A DNA stretch of 64,000 bases from an uncultured Bryobacterales bacterium (GTDB lineage Bacteria > Acidobacteriota > Terriglobia > Bryobacterales > UBA6623), in contig OY282420.1 in the NCBI GenBank assembly GCA_958295955.1, positions 2,184,435 to 2,248,434 of the forward strand, read 5' to 3'. A program made the position numbers and the translations under genes. The notes under the pieces were generated by a model. It worked only from the letters and a program-made list of their open reading frames with translations, was not told the origin of the DNA and searched no databases. Shown piece by piece: positions 54,130 to 62,920 of this stretch. The stretch's first letter is position 1, and each line of letters begins with the position of its first letter.

Positions 54130-56142
54130 TCAGGCCGCCAGCCCGATCCGCCGCATCAAGGCTTCGGCGTCCGGACCGCGCCCCATGAAGGCGCGGAACA
54201 ATTTTTCAGGGTCTTCGCTGTCGCCCTTCGCCAAAATGTTTTCGCGGAACGCCCGGCCGACTCGGGGATTGAAGATGCCCTCCGCGGCGAAACGGGTAAA
54301 GGCGTCGGCGTCCAGCACTTCCGACCACTTGTACGAATAGTAGCCGGCGCCGTAACCGACCGGGCCGGCGAACAAGTGCGTGAATCCGGCGAGCATGGCG
54401 TGCTCGGCCAGCAGCGGCGCCGGCGCAAACGCATTCAATATCTCCCACGCATACGCCATGCAATCGCCGTCGCGCTGCGGATCGTACTCCACGTGCAAGG
54501 CCAGATCGACCGTGCCGAAACCCAATTGCCTCATTTGGCTGTTGGCTGCGCGGAAATTCTTCGCCCGCCGCATTTTTTGGAACAACTCTTGCGGAATCGT
54601 CTCGCCGGTCTCGTAGTGGCGCGCGAACAGGTCGAGCGCCTCCCGCTCCCAACACCAGTTCTCCATGATTTGCGAGGGCAACTCGACCCAGTCCCAGGCC
54701 ACCCGCGTGCCGGCCAGACTTTTGATCTCGACGCGGCTGAGCAGGTGGTGCAGCAAATGGCCGAACTCGTGAAAGATCGTTTCGACTTCGCGGTGCGTCA
54801 GCAAGGCCGGCTTGCCGCCCACCGGCGGAGTGAGGTTGCCGCAATTCAATCCCAAATGCGGAGTGAAGCCCTCGCCGGTCGGCTTGCCGGTCAAGAAACC
54901 GTCCATCCACGCGCCGCCGCGTTTGTTCTCGCGTGGAAAGTAGTCGGCGTAAAACGAACCCAGCAGCGAATCGTCCGCGTCGTAAACCGCGTAGTAATCG
55001 ACGCCCGCGTCCCAGACCGGAACGCCGGATTGCTTTTCCACGCGGATTCCGTAGAGGCGCCCGATAATTGCGAACATGCCCTTGAGCACGCCCTCATAGG
55101 GGAAATACGGGCGCAACTCCTCTTCGTCGAAAGCGTATTGCGCCTGCCGCATTTTTTCCGCGTAATAACCCACGTCCCAGGGATTGAGTTCTTTACCGGC
55201 GAACGCGCGCAATTCCTTGTTCTCGCGCTCGAACGCTTGCCGCGTGCGCGCGGCAAGGTTGCGCACGAACGCGCCCGCCTGCCCGCCGTTCTTGGCCATG
55301 CGGTCTTCGAGCACGAGGTCGGCGAAATTCGCGTAGCCGAGCAGCCGCGCCTTTTCCCTGCGCAGTTCGAGGATGGCGGCAATGTTCTCGCGGTTGTCGA
55401 ACTCGCCGCCGGAGGCCCGCGTCGCATAGGCGCGATAGACTTTCTCCCTCGCCGCCGCATCGTCGAGATAGGTCATCACCGCCGTGTAGCTGGGCGCCTG
55501 GAGCGTAAACCGCCAGCCCTCGCGGCCCTTGCTCTGCGCGCTTTGCCGCGCGGCGTCGACCGCGCTCGGCGGCAACCCGGCCAAGCCGGCTTCGTCTTCG
55601 ATATAGTGCTCGAACGCATTGGTCGCATCGAGCACGTTCTCTGAAAAGTTCGTCGTGCGCTGCGCCAACTCGACGTTGACGGCGGTCAGCCGTTTCTTGC
55701 CGGCTTCGTCGAGGTCGGCCCCGGCGCGCCGGAAGCCGTCCAGCGATTGCTTGAGGAACCGCGCGCGCACGGGGTTGAGTCCCGCCGCTTCTTTCGTTGC
55801 GGCGAAAGCCTTGAGCCGCCGCCAAAGTCCCGCGTTCAACGGAATGCCGGAATAAAACGCGCTGACCTTCGGCTGGACCCGGTTGTACGCCTGCCGAAGC
55901 TGCGCATAAGTTGCGACACTTTCGAGATGCCCGACCACGGTCATGGCGTATTCGAGCCTCTCGGTTACTTCTTCCAGGGCAAGCAGCGTGTTGGCGAACG
56001 TGGGCGGCGCGGCAGCCGCGGCGAGAGCGTCGACCGCCGCTTGTGCGTCCGCCAGCAACTCGTCCACTGCCGGCTCGACGTGCTCGGCCTTGACCCGATC
56101 GAAGGGAATGCGGAAGTCGATGGCGGTAAGAGGGTTCGACAT
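54130..56142 (-). CDS. M3-family oligopeptidase
   Basis: This 670-residue zinc metallopeptidase is of the oligopeptidase A/PrlC type and cleaves small peptides in the cytosol. The zinc site is FHEFGHLLHHLLS (HEXXH) with the downstream Glu helix VAWDWVELPSQIMENW. Further matches are LGLNCGNLTPPVGGKPALLTH and a conserved C-terminal GAGYYSYKWSEVLDADAF. The N-terminus starts PLTAIDFRIPFDRVKAEHVE, as in the family. It has no signal peptide. Its stop is 42 bp from the argC start. Confidence 0.94.
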   Translation of the reverse strand: MSNPLTAIDFRIPFDRVKAEHVEPAVDELLADAQAAVDALAAAAAPPTFANTLLALEEVTERLEYAMTVVGHLESVATYAQLRQAYNRVQPKVSAFYSGIPLNAGLWRRLKAFAATKEAAGLNPVRARFLKQSLDGFRRAGADLDEAGKKRLTAVNVELAQRTTNFSENVLDATNAFEHYIEDEAGLAGLPPSAVDAARQSAQSKGREGWRFTLQAPSYTAVMTYLDDAAAREKVYRAYATRASGGEFDNRENIAAILELRREKARLLGYANFADLVLEDRMAKNGGQAGAFVRNLAARTRQAFERENKELRAFAGKELNPWDVGYYAEKMRQAQYAFDEEELRPYFPYEGVLKGMFAIIGRLYGIRVEKQSGVPVWDAGVDYYAVYDADDSLLGSFYADYFPRENKRGGAWMDGFLTGKPTGEGFTPHLGLNCGNLTPPVGGKPALLTHREVETIFHEFGHLLHHLLSRVEIKSLAGTRVAWDWVELPSQIMENWCWEREALDLFARHYETGETIPQELFQKMRRAKNFRAANSQMRQLGFGTVDLALHVEYDPQRDGDCMAYAWEILNAFAPAPLLAEHAMLAGFTHLFAGPVGYGAGYYSYKWSEVLDADAFTRFAAEGIFNPRVGRAFRENILAKGDSEDPEKLFRAFMGRGPDAEALMRRIGLAA

Positions 56143-56217
56143 GGGGAAGAATTTTCAGAATACCAGCGGCCGGCGGGGGCTTGACGGTACGCGGGGCAGG
56201 GACGCCAAACTGTTGGG

Positions 56218-57030
56218 ATGGGGTCCGTTGCGTTCACCAAGGCGCATGCCGCCGGCAACGATTTTCTGATCGTCGAAAAACGCGGGTTGGAGGCAGTCGG
56301 CATCGAGGCGGCTGCGCTGCCCGACTTCGCCAGGCGGATTTGCAGCCGGCATTTCGGCGTCGGGGCCGACGGACTCGAGGTTGTCGGCGAGACCGCCGCC
56401 GCCGCCGCGGAAATCCATCTCTGGAACTCCGACGGCAGCGCCGCCGAACTTTCCGGCAACGGAACGCGCTGCGCGGCCGCCTACTTGACGGCGGCGGAGA
56501 GGGTCGGCGAACGGTTGTCCATCGCCACCGGCGCCGGCGTGAAGCGTCTCGAGTTGATCGGCCGCGGCCGTTCCGAGTACACGTTCAAGATGGCTATGGG
56601 CCTGCCGATTTGCGAAGCCGCCGCGGCCCTGCTGGAGGTCGAAGGCAGGCCGCTCACGGCCACGCTCGTCAACGTGGGCAACCCGCAATGCGCGGTGTTC
56701 GTCGAGAGCTTTGCCCCGGACTGGCGCAAGCGGGGCGCGGCTCTCGCGCGCTGCCCGCGGTTTCCCGACGGCGCCAACGTCTCGTTCGTCCGGGTTCTCG
56801 ACCGCAACACGCTCGACGTTCGTTTCTGGGAGCGCGGCGCGGGCGAGACGATGAGCTCGGGTACGGGCGCCGCGGGCGCCGGCGCGGCGGCGGTCATCAC
56901 CGAGCGGGCCGCAAGCCCGATCGCCGTCAAGACCGCGGCGGGCGCCATGCGCTTCGAATGGAGCGATGAAATGTACCTGACGGGCCCGGCCGCCATCGTC
57001 GCCTCCGGCCGCTACGAGACGGGAGCGTAA
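56218..57030 (+). CDS. dapF: Diaminopimelate epimerase, with second catalytic Cys replaced by Ser
   Basis: DapF interconverts LL- and meso-diaminopimelate for lysine and peptidoglycan synthesis, using two opposed cysteines. The 270-residue protein has FTKAHAAGNDFLIV, the first catalytic Cys in SGNGTRCAAAYL, and VNVGNPQCAVFV. The second site reads GAGETMSSGTGAAGAG, with Ser where family members have Cys (ACGTGA). Either it works with a Cys-Ser pair, or it acts on another substrate as in the proline-racemase-like relatives. The ATG at 56218 has no evident ribosome site. Confidence 0.88.
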   Translation: MGSVAFTKAHAAGNDFLIVEKRGLEAVGIEAAALPDFARRICSRHFGVGADGLEVVGETAAAAAEIHLWNSDGSAAELSGNGTRCAAAYLTAAERVGERLSIATGAGVKRLELIGRGRSEYTFKMAMGLPICEAAAALLEVEGRPLTATLVNVGNPQCAVFVESFAPDWRKRGAALARCPRFPDGANVSFVRVLDRNTLDVRFWERGAGETMSSGTGAAGAGAAAVITERAASPIAVKTAAGAMRFEWSDEMYLTGPAAIVASGRYETGA

Positions 57031-57108
57031 CCCCTTCGGCCGGCGTCGGCGGTTCACCCGGTACGGGAATATGCCAAGCCTGCGCGGAGAGCGCCCGTCC
57101 GCGCCGCT

Positions 57109-58983
57109 ATGATGGTCTTGATCATGCGCCGCCGATCCCTCATCGCGTTAGCGCTGGCCTCCTCCTGCACGACACCCACCGAAATGGCGGACACTCAAGA
57201 CGACTCGCGAACCGACCACCATTCCTACGCCAATTTCGAGGACGCAAGAGTCACGCACCTCGACCTCGACCTCGATGTGGACTTCGCGTCCCGGAAGCTG
57301 CGGGGCAGCGCCGCGCTGCAACTCGAAGGCGCCGCGGACCGCCTGGTTCTGGATACCAAGCTCTTGACGATCGAGCGGGTCGAAACCTCGTCCGACGGCG
57401 CAACTTTCAGCGAAACTTCTTTCGATCTCGGAGACGCGGACCCCGTTCTCGGCGCGCCGCTGACAATCGCGCTCAACGGAGCGGACCGCGTGCGGGTGCA
57501 TTACGCGACCGGCCCGGACGCAACCGGCCTGCAGTGGCTCGAACCCCATCAGACCGCCGGCAAGAAAGCGCCGTTCCTTTTCACGCAATCGCAGGCCATC
57601 CACGCGCGCACGTGGATTCCCCTGCAAGACACGCCGGCCGTCCGCGCCACGTATGCGGCGGAGATACGAACCCCCAAGGACGTCCTTGCGGTGATGAGCG
57701 CGGAGATGCGATCCGGCGCCGCCCGAACCGGCGCATACCGCTTCGAGATGCCGCAGCCGATACCGTCGTATCTCATCGCCCTGGCGGTCGGCGATTTGGT
57801 CTTCGAACCCATGAGCGAACGTACCGGCATCTACGCCGAGCCCGCGGTCGCCAAGGCCGCCGCGGCGGAGTTCGAAGACACCGAGAGCATGATGACGGCC
57901 GTGGAAAAACTCTACGGCCCCTACCGCTGGGGGCGCTACGACATCCTCGTCCTGCCGCCCAGCTTCCCGTTCGGCGGCATGGAGAATCCGCGCCTGACCT
58001 TCGCCACCCCCACCGTGATCGCGGGCGACAAAAGCCTGGTCAGCCTGATCGCGCACGAGCTCGCGCACTCCTGGTCGGGCAACCTGGTCACCAACGCCAC
58101 TTGGCGCGACTTCTGGCTCAACGAGGGCTTCACCGTGTACCTGGAAGAACGCATCCAGGAACTCGTTTACGGCCCCGAACGCGCCGCCATGGAAACCGTG
58201 CTCGAAGTCGAAGGGCTCAAGGAGGAAATGGCCTCGCTCGACGACCGCGACGAAATCCTGCACGTCGACCTCGCCGGCCGCGACCCCGACGAAGGTTTTA
58301 CCGGAGTGCCCTACGTCAAAGGCGCGATGTTCCTGCGCACCGTGGAAAAAATCGTCGGGCGCGAGGCGTTCGATCCGTTCCTGCGGGGCTATTTCGAAAA
58401 TTTCGCCTTCCAGAGCATTACTACGGCGGACTTCGTCCGCTATCTGCAAGCCAATCTGCTGGACGACCGCCCCGCCGCAGCGGAAAAAATCGACATCGAG
58501 GAATGGATCGAACAACCCGGCCTGCCCGAGCGCCGCCACGAACCCGTCTCCGACGCATTCGAGAAAATCGAAGCCCAAGCCGCGGAGTGGCTCGCCGGGA
58601 CGGCGCCGGCGGAAGCGCTCCCTGCCGGCGGCTGGACCACGCAGCACTGGCTGCACTTCTTGCGCACGCTTCCCGATGAACTCGCGGCCGGGCGCATGGC
58701 CGAGCTTGACCGTGCGTTCCGCCTGACCTCTTCCGGAAACTCCGAAATCCTCTGCCAGTGGCTGATTATGGCGGTGCGTAACGACTATGCCGCCGCCGAC
58801 CCGGCGCTGGCAAAGTTCCTGACCTCGGTCGGCCGGCGCAAGTTTCTCAAACCGCTGTACGAAGAGTTGGCCAAAACCGAGCAGGGCAAGCGGCGGGGGC
58901 TCGAAATCTACCGCGCGGCCCGCCCCGGCTACCACCCGATTGCAAGCAACACGATAGACGGCATCCTCGATTGGCCGGGTTAG
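57109..58983 (+). CDS. M1-family aminopeptidase (leukotriene-A4-hydrolase type)
   Basis: This exported zinc aminopeptidase has a 624-residue ORF; the ATG at 57124 (MRRRSLIALALASSC) is probably the real start, since the earlier ATGs fall inside a TATGAT box (57108-57113). The N-terminus may be a lipoprotein signal, as a Cys follows LASS. The catalytic motifs are PFGGMENPRLTFA (GxMEN) and HELAHSWSGNLVTNATWRDF with the downstream LNEGFTVYLEE (HEXXHX18E). The C-terminal helical domain matches the LTA4H type. It lies between dapF and bioB without obvious linkage. Confidence 0.93.
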   Translation: MMVLIMRRRSLIALALASSCTTPTEMADTQDDSRTDHHSYANFEDARVTHLDLDLDVDFASRKLRGSAALQLEGAADRLVLDTKLLTIERVETSSDGATFSETSFDLGDADPVLGAPLTIALNGADRVRVHYATGPDATGLQWLEPHQTAGKKAPFLFTQSQAIHARTWIPLQDTPAVRATYAAEIRTPKDVLAVMSAEMRSGAARTGAYRFEMPQPIPSYLIALAVGDLVFEPMSERTGIYAEPAVAKAAAAEFEDTESMMTAVEKLYGPYRWGRYDILVLPPSFPFGGMENPRLTFATPTVIAGDKSLVSLIAHELAHSWSGNLVTNATWRDFWLNEGFTVYLEERIQELVYGPERAAMETVLEVEGLKEEMASLDDRDEILHVDLAGRDPDEGFTGVPYVKGAMFLRTVEKIVGREAFDPFLRGYFENFAFQSITTADFVRYLQANLLDDRPAAAEKIDIEEWIEQPGLPERRHEPVSDAFEKIEAQAAEWLAGTAPAEALPAGGWTTQHWLHFLRTLPDELAAGRMAELDRAFRLTSSGNSEILCQWLIMAVRNDYAAADPALAKFLTSVGRRKFLKPLYEELAKTEQGKRRGLEIYRAARPGYHPIASNTIDGILDWPG

Positions 58984-59049
58984 CCTTGCGTTTGCGGCCT
59001 TCGCCGCGCGGCGCCCCCCTCAAGCGCTTGCATACGATAATGGTTCGAG

Positions 59050-60030
59050 ATGACCCGCCACGATTGGACACTGGACGAGATTCGAGAGATTCACGCTCTG
59101 CCGTTGCCCGACTTGATTTACCGGGCGCAGACCGTTCACCGCGCCCATCACAGCCCCGATGAAGTTCAGGGCTGCGTCCTGTTGAGCATCAAGACCGGCA
59201 ATTGCCCGGAGGATTGCGCCTACTGCCCGCAATCGGCCCACTACAAAACGGAGGTCGAGGGAGAAACGCTCTTGAGCATCGACGAAACGCTGGCCGGCGC
59301 CCGGCGGGCCAAGGAATCGGGCGCCACCCGCTTTTGCATGGGCGCCGCCTGGCGGGACGCGCCTCAAGGAGCGGAGTTCGACCGGGTCGTCGAGATGGTG
59401 CGCGGCGTGCGCGCGATGGGTTTGGAAGCTTGCTGCACGCTGGGAATGCTCACCCAGGAGCAAGCCGACCGCTTGGGCGAAGCCGGCCTGACGGCCTACA
59501 ACCACAACCTCGACACCAGCCCGGAATTCTATGGCAGCATCGTCACCACCCGCACCTACCAAGACCGCCTCGACACCCTTGAGCGGGTACGCAACGCCGG
59601 CGTCACCGTCTGCTGCGGCGGCATCGTCGGCATGGGCGAAAGCGTGGACGACCGCTTGCGCCTGCTGCAGCAACTCGCAGCCCAAGACCCGCACCCGGAA
59701 AGCGTGCCGATCAACAGTCTCGTGCGGGTCGCGGGTACCCCGCTGGCCGACCGGCCGTCCGTCGGCCCGATCGAATTCGTGCGCATGATCGCAACCGCCC
59801 GCATGCTCATGCCGCGCGCGATGGTGCGGCTCTCCGCGGGACGCCTCGCGTTGTCGGAAGAAGGCCAGGCGCTCTGCTTCCTGGCAGGCGCCAATTCGAT
59901 CTTCATGGGCGAAAAGCTGCTGACCACTCCCAACCCGGGCATCGGCGACGACGAACGATTGCTCGACCGCATGGGCATGCGGCTCTGCGCCGAGCCCGTA
60001 ACCGAGACGCCCGCTCCGGCGGCAGCGTGA
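59050..60030 (+). CDS. bioB: Biotin synthase (radical SAM)
   Basis: BioB inserts sulfur into dethiobiotin, the last step of biotin synthesis. The 326-residue protein has [14 protein letters not shown] (CX3CX2C for the SAM-binding cluster). Cysteines in FCMGAAWRD and CTLGMLT, and Arg in VRLSAGR, bind the [2Fe-2S] cluster. The family segments [13 protein letters not shown] and [13 protein letters not shown] also fit. GATAAT (59036-59041) ends 8 nt before the ATG. bioF overlaps its stop, so bioB is the first gene of the bioB-bioF-bioD operon. bioA and bioC are not in the window. Confidence 0.96.
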   Translation: MTRHDWTLDEIREIHALPLPDLIYRAQTVHRAHHSPDEVQGCVLLSIKTGNCPEDCAYCPQSAHYKTEVEGETLLSIDETLAGARRAKESGATRFCMGAAWRDAPQGAEFDRVVEMVRGVRAMGLEACCTLGMLTQEQADRLGEAGLTAYNHNLDTSPEFYGSIVTTRTYQDRLDTLERVRNAGVTVCCGGIVGMGESVDDRLRLLQQLAAQDPHPESVPINSLVRVAGTPLADRPSVGPIEFVRMIATARMLMPRAMVRLSAGRLALSEEGQALCFLAGANSIFMGEKLLTTPNPGIGDDERLLDRMGMRLCAEPVTETPAPAAA

Positions 60031-61169
60031 TGGACGGCGCACTCGAAAGGCGCATTCGATCCCGCCTGGCGGCGCTCGAAAGCAGCGGCCTCGCGCGCTC
60101 CCTCGCCCCGCCGCGGGGCATCGACCTCTCGTCCAACGACTACCTCGGCCTGGCGCATCATCCGCGCCTCAAGAAGCGGTTCGCCGCGGCAATCGAGGAA
60201 TTGGGCGTCGGCTCCACGGCGTCGCGGCTGCTGCGCGGACACCGCGCCGCCTTCCGCCGCGTCGAAGAGCGTTTCGCCCGCTGGAAAGAGACCGCCTCGG
60301 CGCTCTACTTCAGCACCGGCTGGGCGGCCAATCTGGGCCTGCTGACAACGTTTCCGGAAGAGGGGGACCTGGTCTTCTCCGACGCTCTGAACCACGCCAG
60401 CATCATCGACGGCATCCGCCTGTCGAAGGCCCGCTGCGTCGTCTTTCCCCATGCCGATTCCGCCGCGCTCGAGCGGCTTCTCGTCCGGGAATCCTGCGCC
60501 GGCCGGCGGTTCGTCGTCACCGAGTCACTGTTCGGCATGGACGGCGACCGCGCGCCGCTCGCCGACTACGCGCGGCTCCGCGCCGCGCACGATTTTTCGC
60601 TGATCGTGGACGAGGCTCATGCCGTCGGAGTCTTCGGCGCAAGGGGCAGCGGCCTGCTCCAGGAGTCGGGCTGCTCCGACAGCGTCTTTCTCTCGGTCAA
60701 TACCGCCGGGAAGGCGCTGGGCGTCGCCGGAGCGTTCGTGTGCGGGCCCGCATGGGCGACGGACTACCTGATTCAAACGGCCCGGCCGTTCATTTTCTCC
60801 ACCGCGCCCCCGCCCGCCGCGGCCGAAGCGATCGACGAAGCGCTGGATCTGGTTGCCGAAGAACCCGACTTGCGCCACAGGGTGCGCAGCCTGGCCCGGC
60901 GTCTCAGAGAACGGTTGGACATGCCGCCGGACGATGCCCCGATCGTCCCCATCGTGCTCGGCGGGAATGCGGCCGCGGTCGAAGCCGCCGCCCGCCTGCA
61001 GCGCGCCGGCTACGATGTCCGCGCGATTCGTCCGCCTACCGTGCCCGCCGGAACGGCCCGCTTGCGCATATCGCTCAACGCAAGGCTGACCGCGGCGGAA
61101 GTCGACCGCTTTGCGTCGATCCTCCAAAAAGAATTGAGCGGGGTCGCAGCGTGCGCGGCGTCTTCGTAA
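60030..61169 (+). CDS. bioF: 8-amino-7-oxononanoate synthase
   Basis: This PLP enzyme condenses alanine with pimeloyl-ACP or -CoA in biotin synthesis. The 379-residue product, from the ATG overlapping the bioB stop by one base (or a GTG at 60027), has the AON-synthase signatures. They include [86 protein letters not shown], and the PLP Lys in [14 protein letters not shown]. It ends with the usual C-terminal domain. bioD begins inside its last 19 bp. Confidence 0.95.
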   Translation: MDGALERRIRSRLAALESSGLARSLAPPRGIDLSSNDYLGLAHHPRLKKRFAAAIEELGVGSTASRLLRGHRAAFRRVEERFARWKETASALYFSTGWAANLGLLTTFPEEGDLVFSDALNHASIIDGIRLSKARCVVFPHADSAALERLLVRESCAGRRFVVTESLFGMDGDRAPLADYARLRAAHDFSLIVDEAHAVGVFGARGSGLLQESGCSDSVFLSVNTAGKALGVAGAFVCGPAWATDYLIQTARPFIFSTAPPPAAAEAIDEALDLVAEEPDLRHRVRSLARRLRERLDMPPDDAPIVPIVLGGNAAAVEAAARLQRAGYDVRAIRPPTVPAGTARLRISLNARLTAAEVDRFASILQKELSGVAACAASS

Positions 61170-61795
61170 CCGGCACGGATACCGGCGTCGGCAAAACCGT
61201 CGTCTCCGCCGTTCTGGTAAGCGCCCTGCGGCGCAGCCGCGCCGTAGGCTACTGGAAACCCGTCCAGACCGGCATCGAAGAAGACGACGACACCGCCGAG
61301 GTCGCCAGGCTGGCAAGCTGCGCGCCTCAAGAAATCTGCAATGAAGGTATCCGCCTGGAGCGGCCGCTGTCCCCGCATCTGTCGGCCCGGCTGGCCGCTC
61401 GACCCATCCGCCTGGACCGACTGCTGGCCATAAAAGACCGCCTGGCGTCCGATCGCTACTGGGTTATCGAAGGCGCCGGCGGGCTGCTCGTGCCGTTGAA
61501 CGATAGGCGACTGATCTCCGACCTCATCGCCGCGGTCGGCCTGCCGGTCGTCGTCGCGGCGCGCTCGGGACTGGGAACGATCAACCATACGCTGCTGACC
61601 GTCGAGGCTCTGCGCCGCCGCAACCTGGAAGTCGCCGGCGTGGCGATGGTCGGCGAACCGAACGCCGAAAACCGCCGGGCCATCGAAATTTACGGGCAAG
61701 TGCGGGTGCTGGGCGAGATCCCCCGTCTCATTTCCGTTGACCCCGCCGCAATCGAAGCGCCGGCGGCCGCCTGGAGCGCCGCCCGGCTTCTATAG
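61151..61795 (+). CDS. bioD: Dethiobiotin synthetase
   Basis: BioD carboxylates 7,8-diaminononanoate with ATP to form dethiobiotin. The 214-residue protein starts at a GTG (61151), 19 bp inside bioF. It has the P-loop [16 protein letters not shown], then GYWKPVQTGIEEDDD, a conserved WVIEGAGGLLVPLND, and VVVAARSGLGTINHTLLT. All are diagnostic. The out-of-frame overlap with bioF implies tight coupling. Confidence 0.95.
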   Translation: MRGVFVTGTDTGVGKTVVSAVLVSALRRSRAVGYWKPVQTGIEEDDDTAEVARLASCAPQEICNEGIRLERPLSPHLSARLAARPIRLDRLLAIKDRLASDRYWVIEGAGGLLVPLNDRRLISDLIAAVGLPVVVAARSGLGTINHTLLTVEALRRRNLEVAGVAMVGEPNAENRRAIEIYGQVRVLGEIPRLISVDPAAIEAPAAAWSAARLL

Positions 61796-61869
61796 CCGGC
61801 TTTTGTGTCGCTCTCCACTCTCCACCGGCCGCGCAGCGGCCCGCCGGCGGATTATCATGGAGGTTCGTC

Positions 61870-62067
61870 ATGTTCGGTTCCTCGCATAAGGTCAAACTCG
61901 AACCGGCCCTGTTCGAGCGCGTCAGGCGCTGCGCCGAGGCGGGCGGCTATTCGTCTGCGCAGGAGTTCGTCGAGCACGTGCTCGAAAGAGAGCTCGCGCA
62001 AATCGAGGATGGCGCTTCCGATGAAGAGATCATGCAGAAGCTGCAAGGTCTCGGCTATCTCGAGTAG
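61870..62067 (+). CDS. Small hypothetical protein
   Basis: This 65-residue protein starts at an ATG with GGAGG 7 nt upstream. It is mostly helical: KVKLEPALFERVRRCAEAGG followed by SAQEFVEHVLERELAQ, resembling a ribbon-helix-helix-like unit, then DEEIMQKLQGLGYLE. The beta-strand-then-two-helices pattern (VKLEPALFERVRR) fits a small MetJ/Arc-like DNA-binding or dimerization protein, but no direct match was made. The next gene starts 3 bp after its stop, so the two are cotranscribed. Confidence 0.72.
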   Translation: MFGSSHKVKLEPALFERVRRCAEAGGYSSAQEFVEHVLERELAQIEDGASDEEIMQKLQGLGYLE

Positions 62068-62070
62068 GCC

Positions 62071-62886
62071 GTGATCGTCGATCTGTTCAACGGCCTGCTG
62101 CGCGCGCTCGTTGCGGGTTACTGCGGAATCTTCGCGGGACCGGGCCCCATGCCGGGGTTCGTGCTGCTGTCGATCATGATCGGCATCGCGATGCTCTGGG
62201 TCGTGGGGAAAACTTCGAACCAACCCGCCCTCGAACGCGCCAAGAAACGGATGCAGGCGCACCTGTTGGAGATGCGCCTTTTCGGCGACGATCCCGGCCT
62301 GCTGCTGCGGGCGCAGAAGGACCTGATCGTCAACAACGTCAAGTACGTCGCGCACATGCTCAGGCCCGCGCTTTTCCTGGCCGCGCCTATGGTCGTCCTC
62401 TACGGCCATCTCGACGCCGTTTACGGGCGCCGCCCCCTGCGCGTCGGAGAAGCGGCGCTCGCGACGGCAAAAATGGACCTGTCGGGCGAGGCGCCGCGCC
62501 TGACGGCTTCCGCCGGAGTCGCAGTCGAAACCCCCGCGGTTCGCGTGTGGCCCGCCGGCGAAGTCAGTTGGCGCGTGAGGGCTATCGGCGCCGGCGAAGC
62601 CGAGTTGACCTTGCAGTCGCGGCACGGCGAGTTGCGCAAAAACGCCGCGGTCGGCGAGGGTTTCGGCTATGTGTCGCAACGCCGGGCGGGCGCATGGTGG
62701 GAGCGGCTGTTCCTGGCGCCGGGCGAGGACGGATACGAGTCCACTGCAATCGAGTGGCTCGAAATCCGGTACCCCGAGCGGGAAATCGGCTTCGGTTCGT
62801 GGACGACGCATTGGGTCGTCTGGTTCCTGCTCATCTCGATTCTGACGGCCTACCTGCTCAAGGGCTTCTTCGGCGTCGTCCTGTAG
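62071..62886 (+). CDS. Membrane protein with Oxa1/DUF106-like topology (hypothetical)
   Basis: This 271-residue protein starts at a GTG. A membrane segment lies at about residues 29-46 (GFVLLSIMIGIAMLWVVG). It is followed by a long charged helix (ERAKKRMQAHLLEMRLFGDD) and a second hydrophobic stretch (PALFLAAPMVVLYGHLDAVY). A soluble beta-rich part (about 125-245) and a final membrane helix (WVVWFLLISILTAYLLKGFF) complete it. Helix, cytosolic charged helix, helix is the plan of DUF106/EMC3 and Oxa1 relatives. The resemblance is topological only and the large beta domain is unusual. It is cotranscribed with the 65-residue protein. Confidence 0.7.
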   Translation: MIVDLFNGLLRALVAGYCGIFAGPGPMPGFVLLSIMIGIAMLWVVGKTSNQPALERAKKRMQAHLLEMRLFGDDPGLLLRAQKDLIVNNVKYVAHMLRPALFLAAPMVVLYGHLDAVYGRRPLRVGEAALATAKMDLSGEAPRLTASAGVAVETPAVRVWPAGEVSWRVRAIGAGEAELTLQSRHGELRKNAAVGEGFGYVSQRRAGAWWERLFLAPGEDGYESTAIEWLEIRYPEREIGFGSWTTHWVVWFLLISILTAYLLKGFFGVVL

Positions 62887-62920
62887 CCGTCTCTGCGCCT
62901 TGCCGCCCCGCGCAAGCGGC

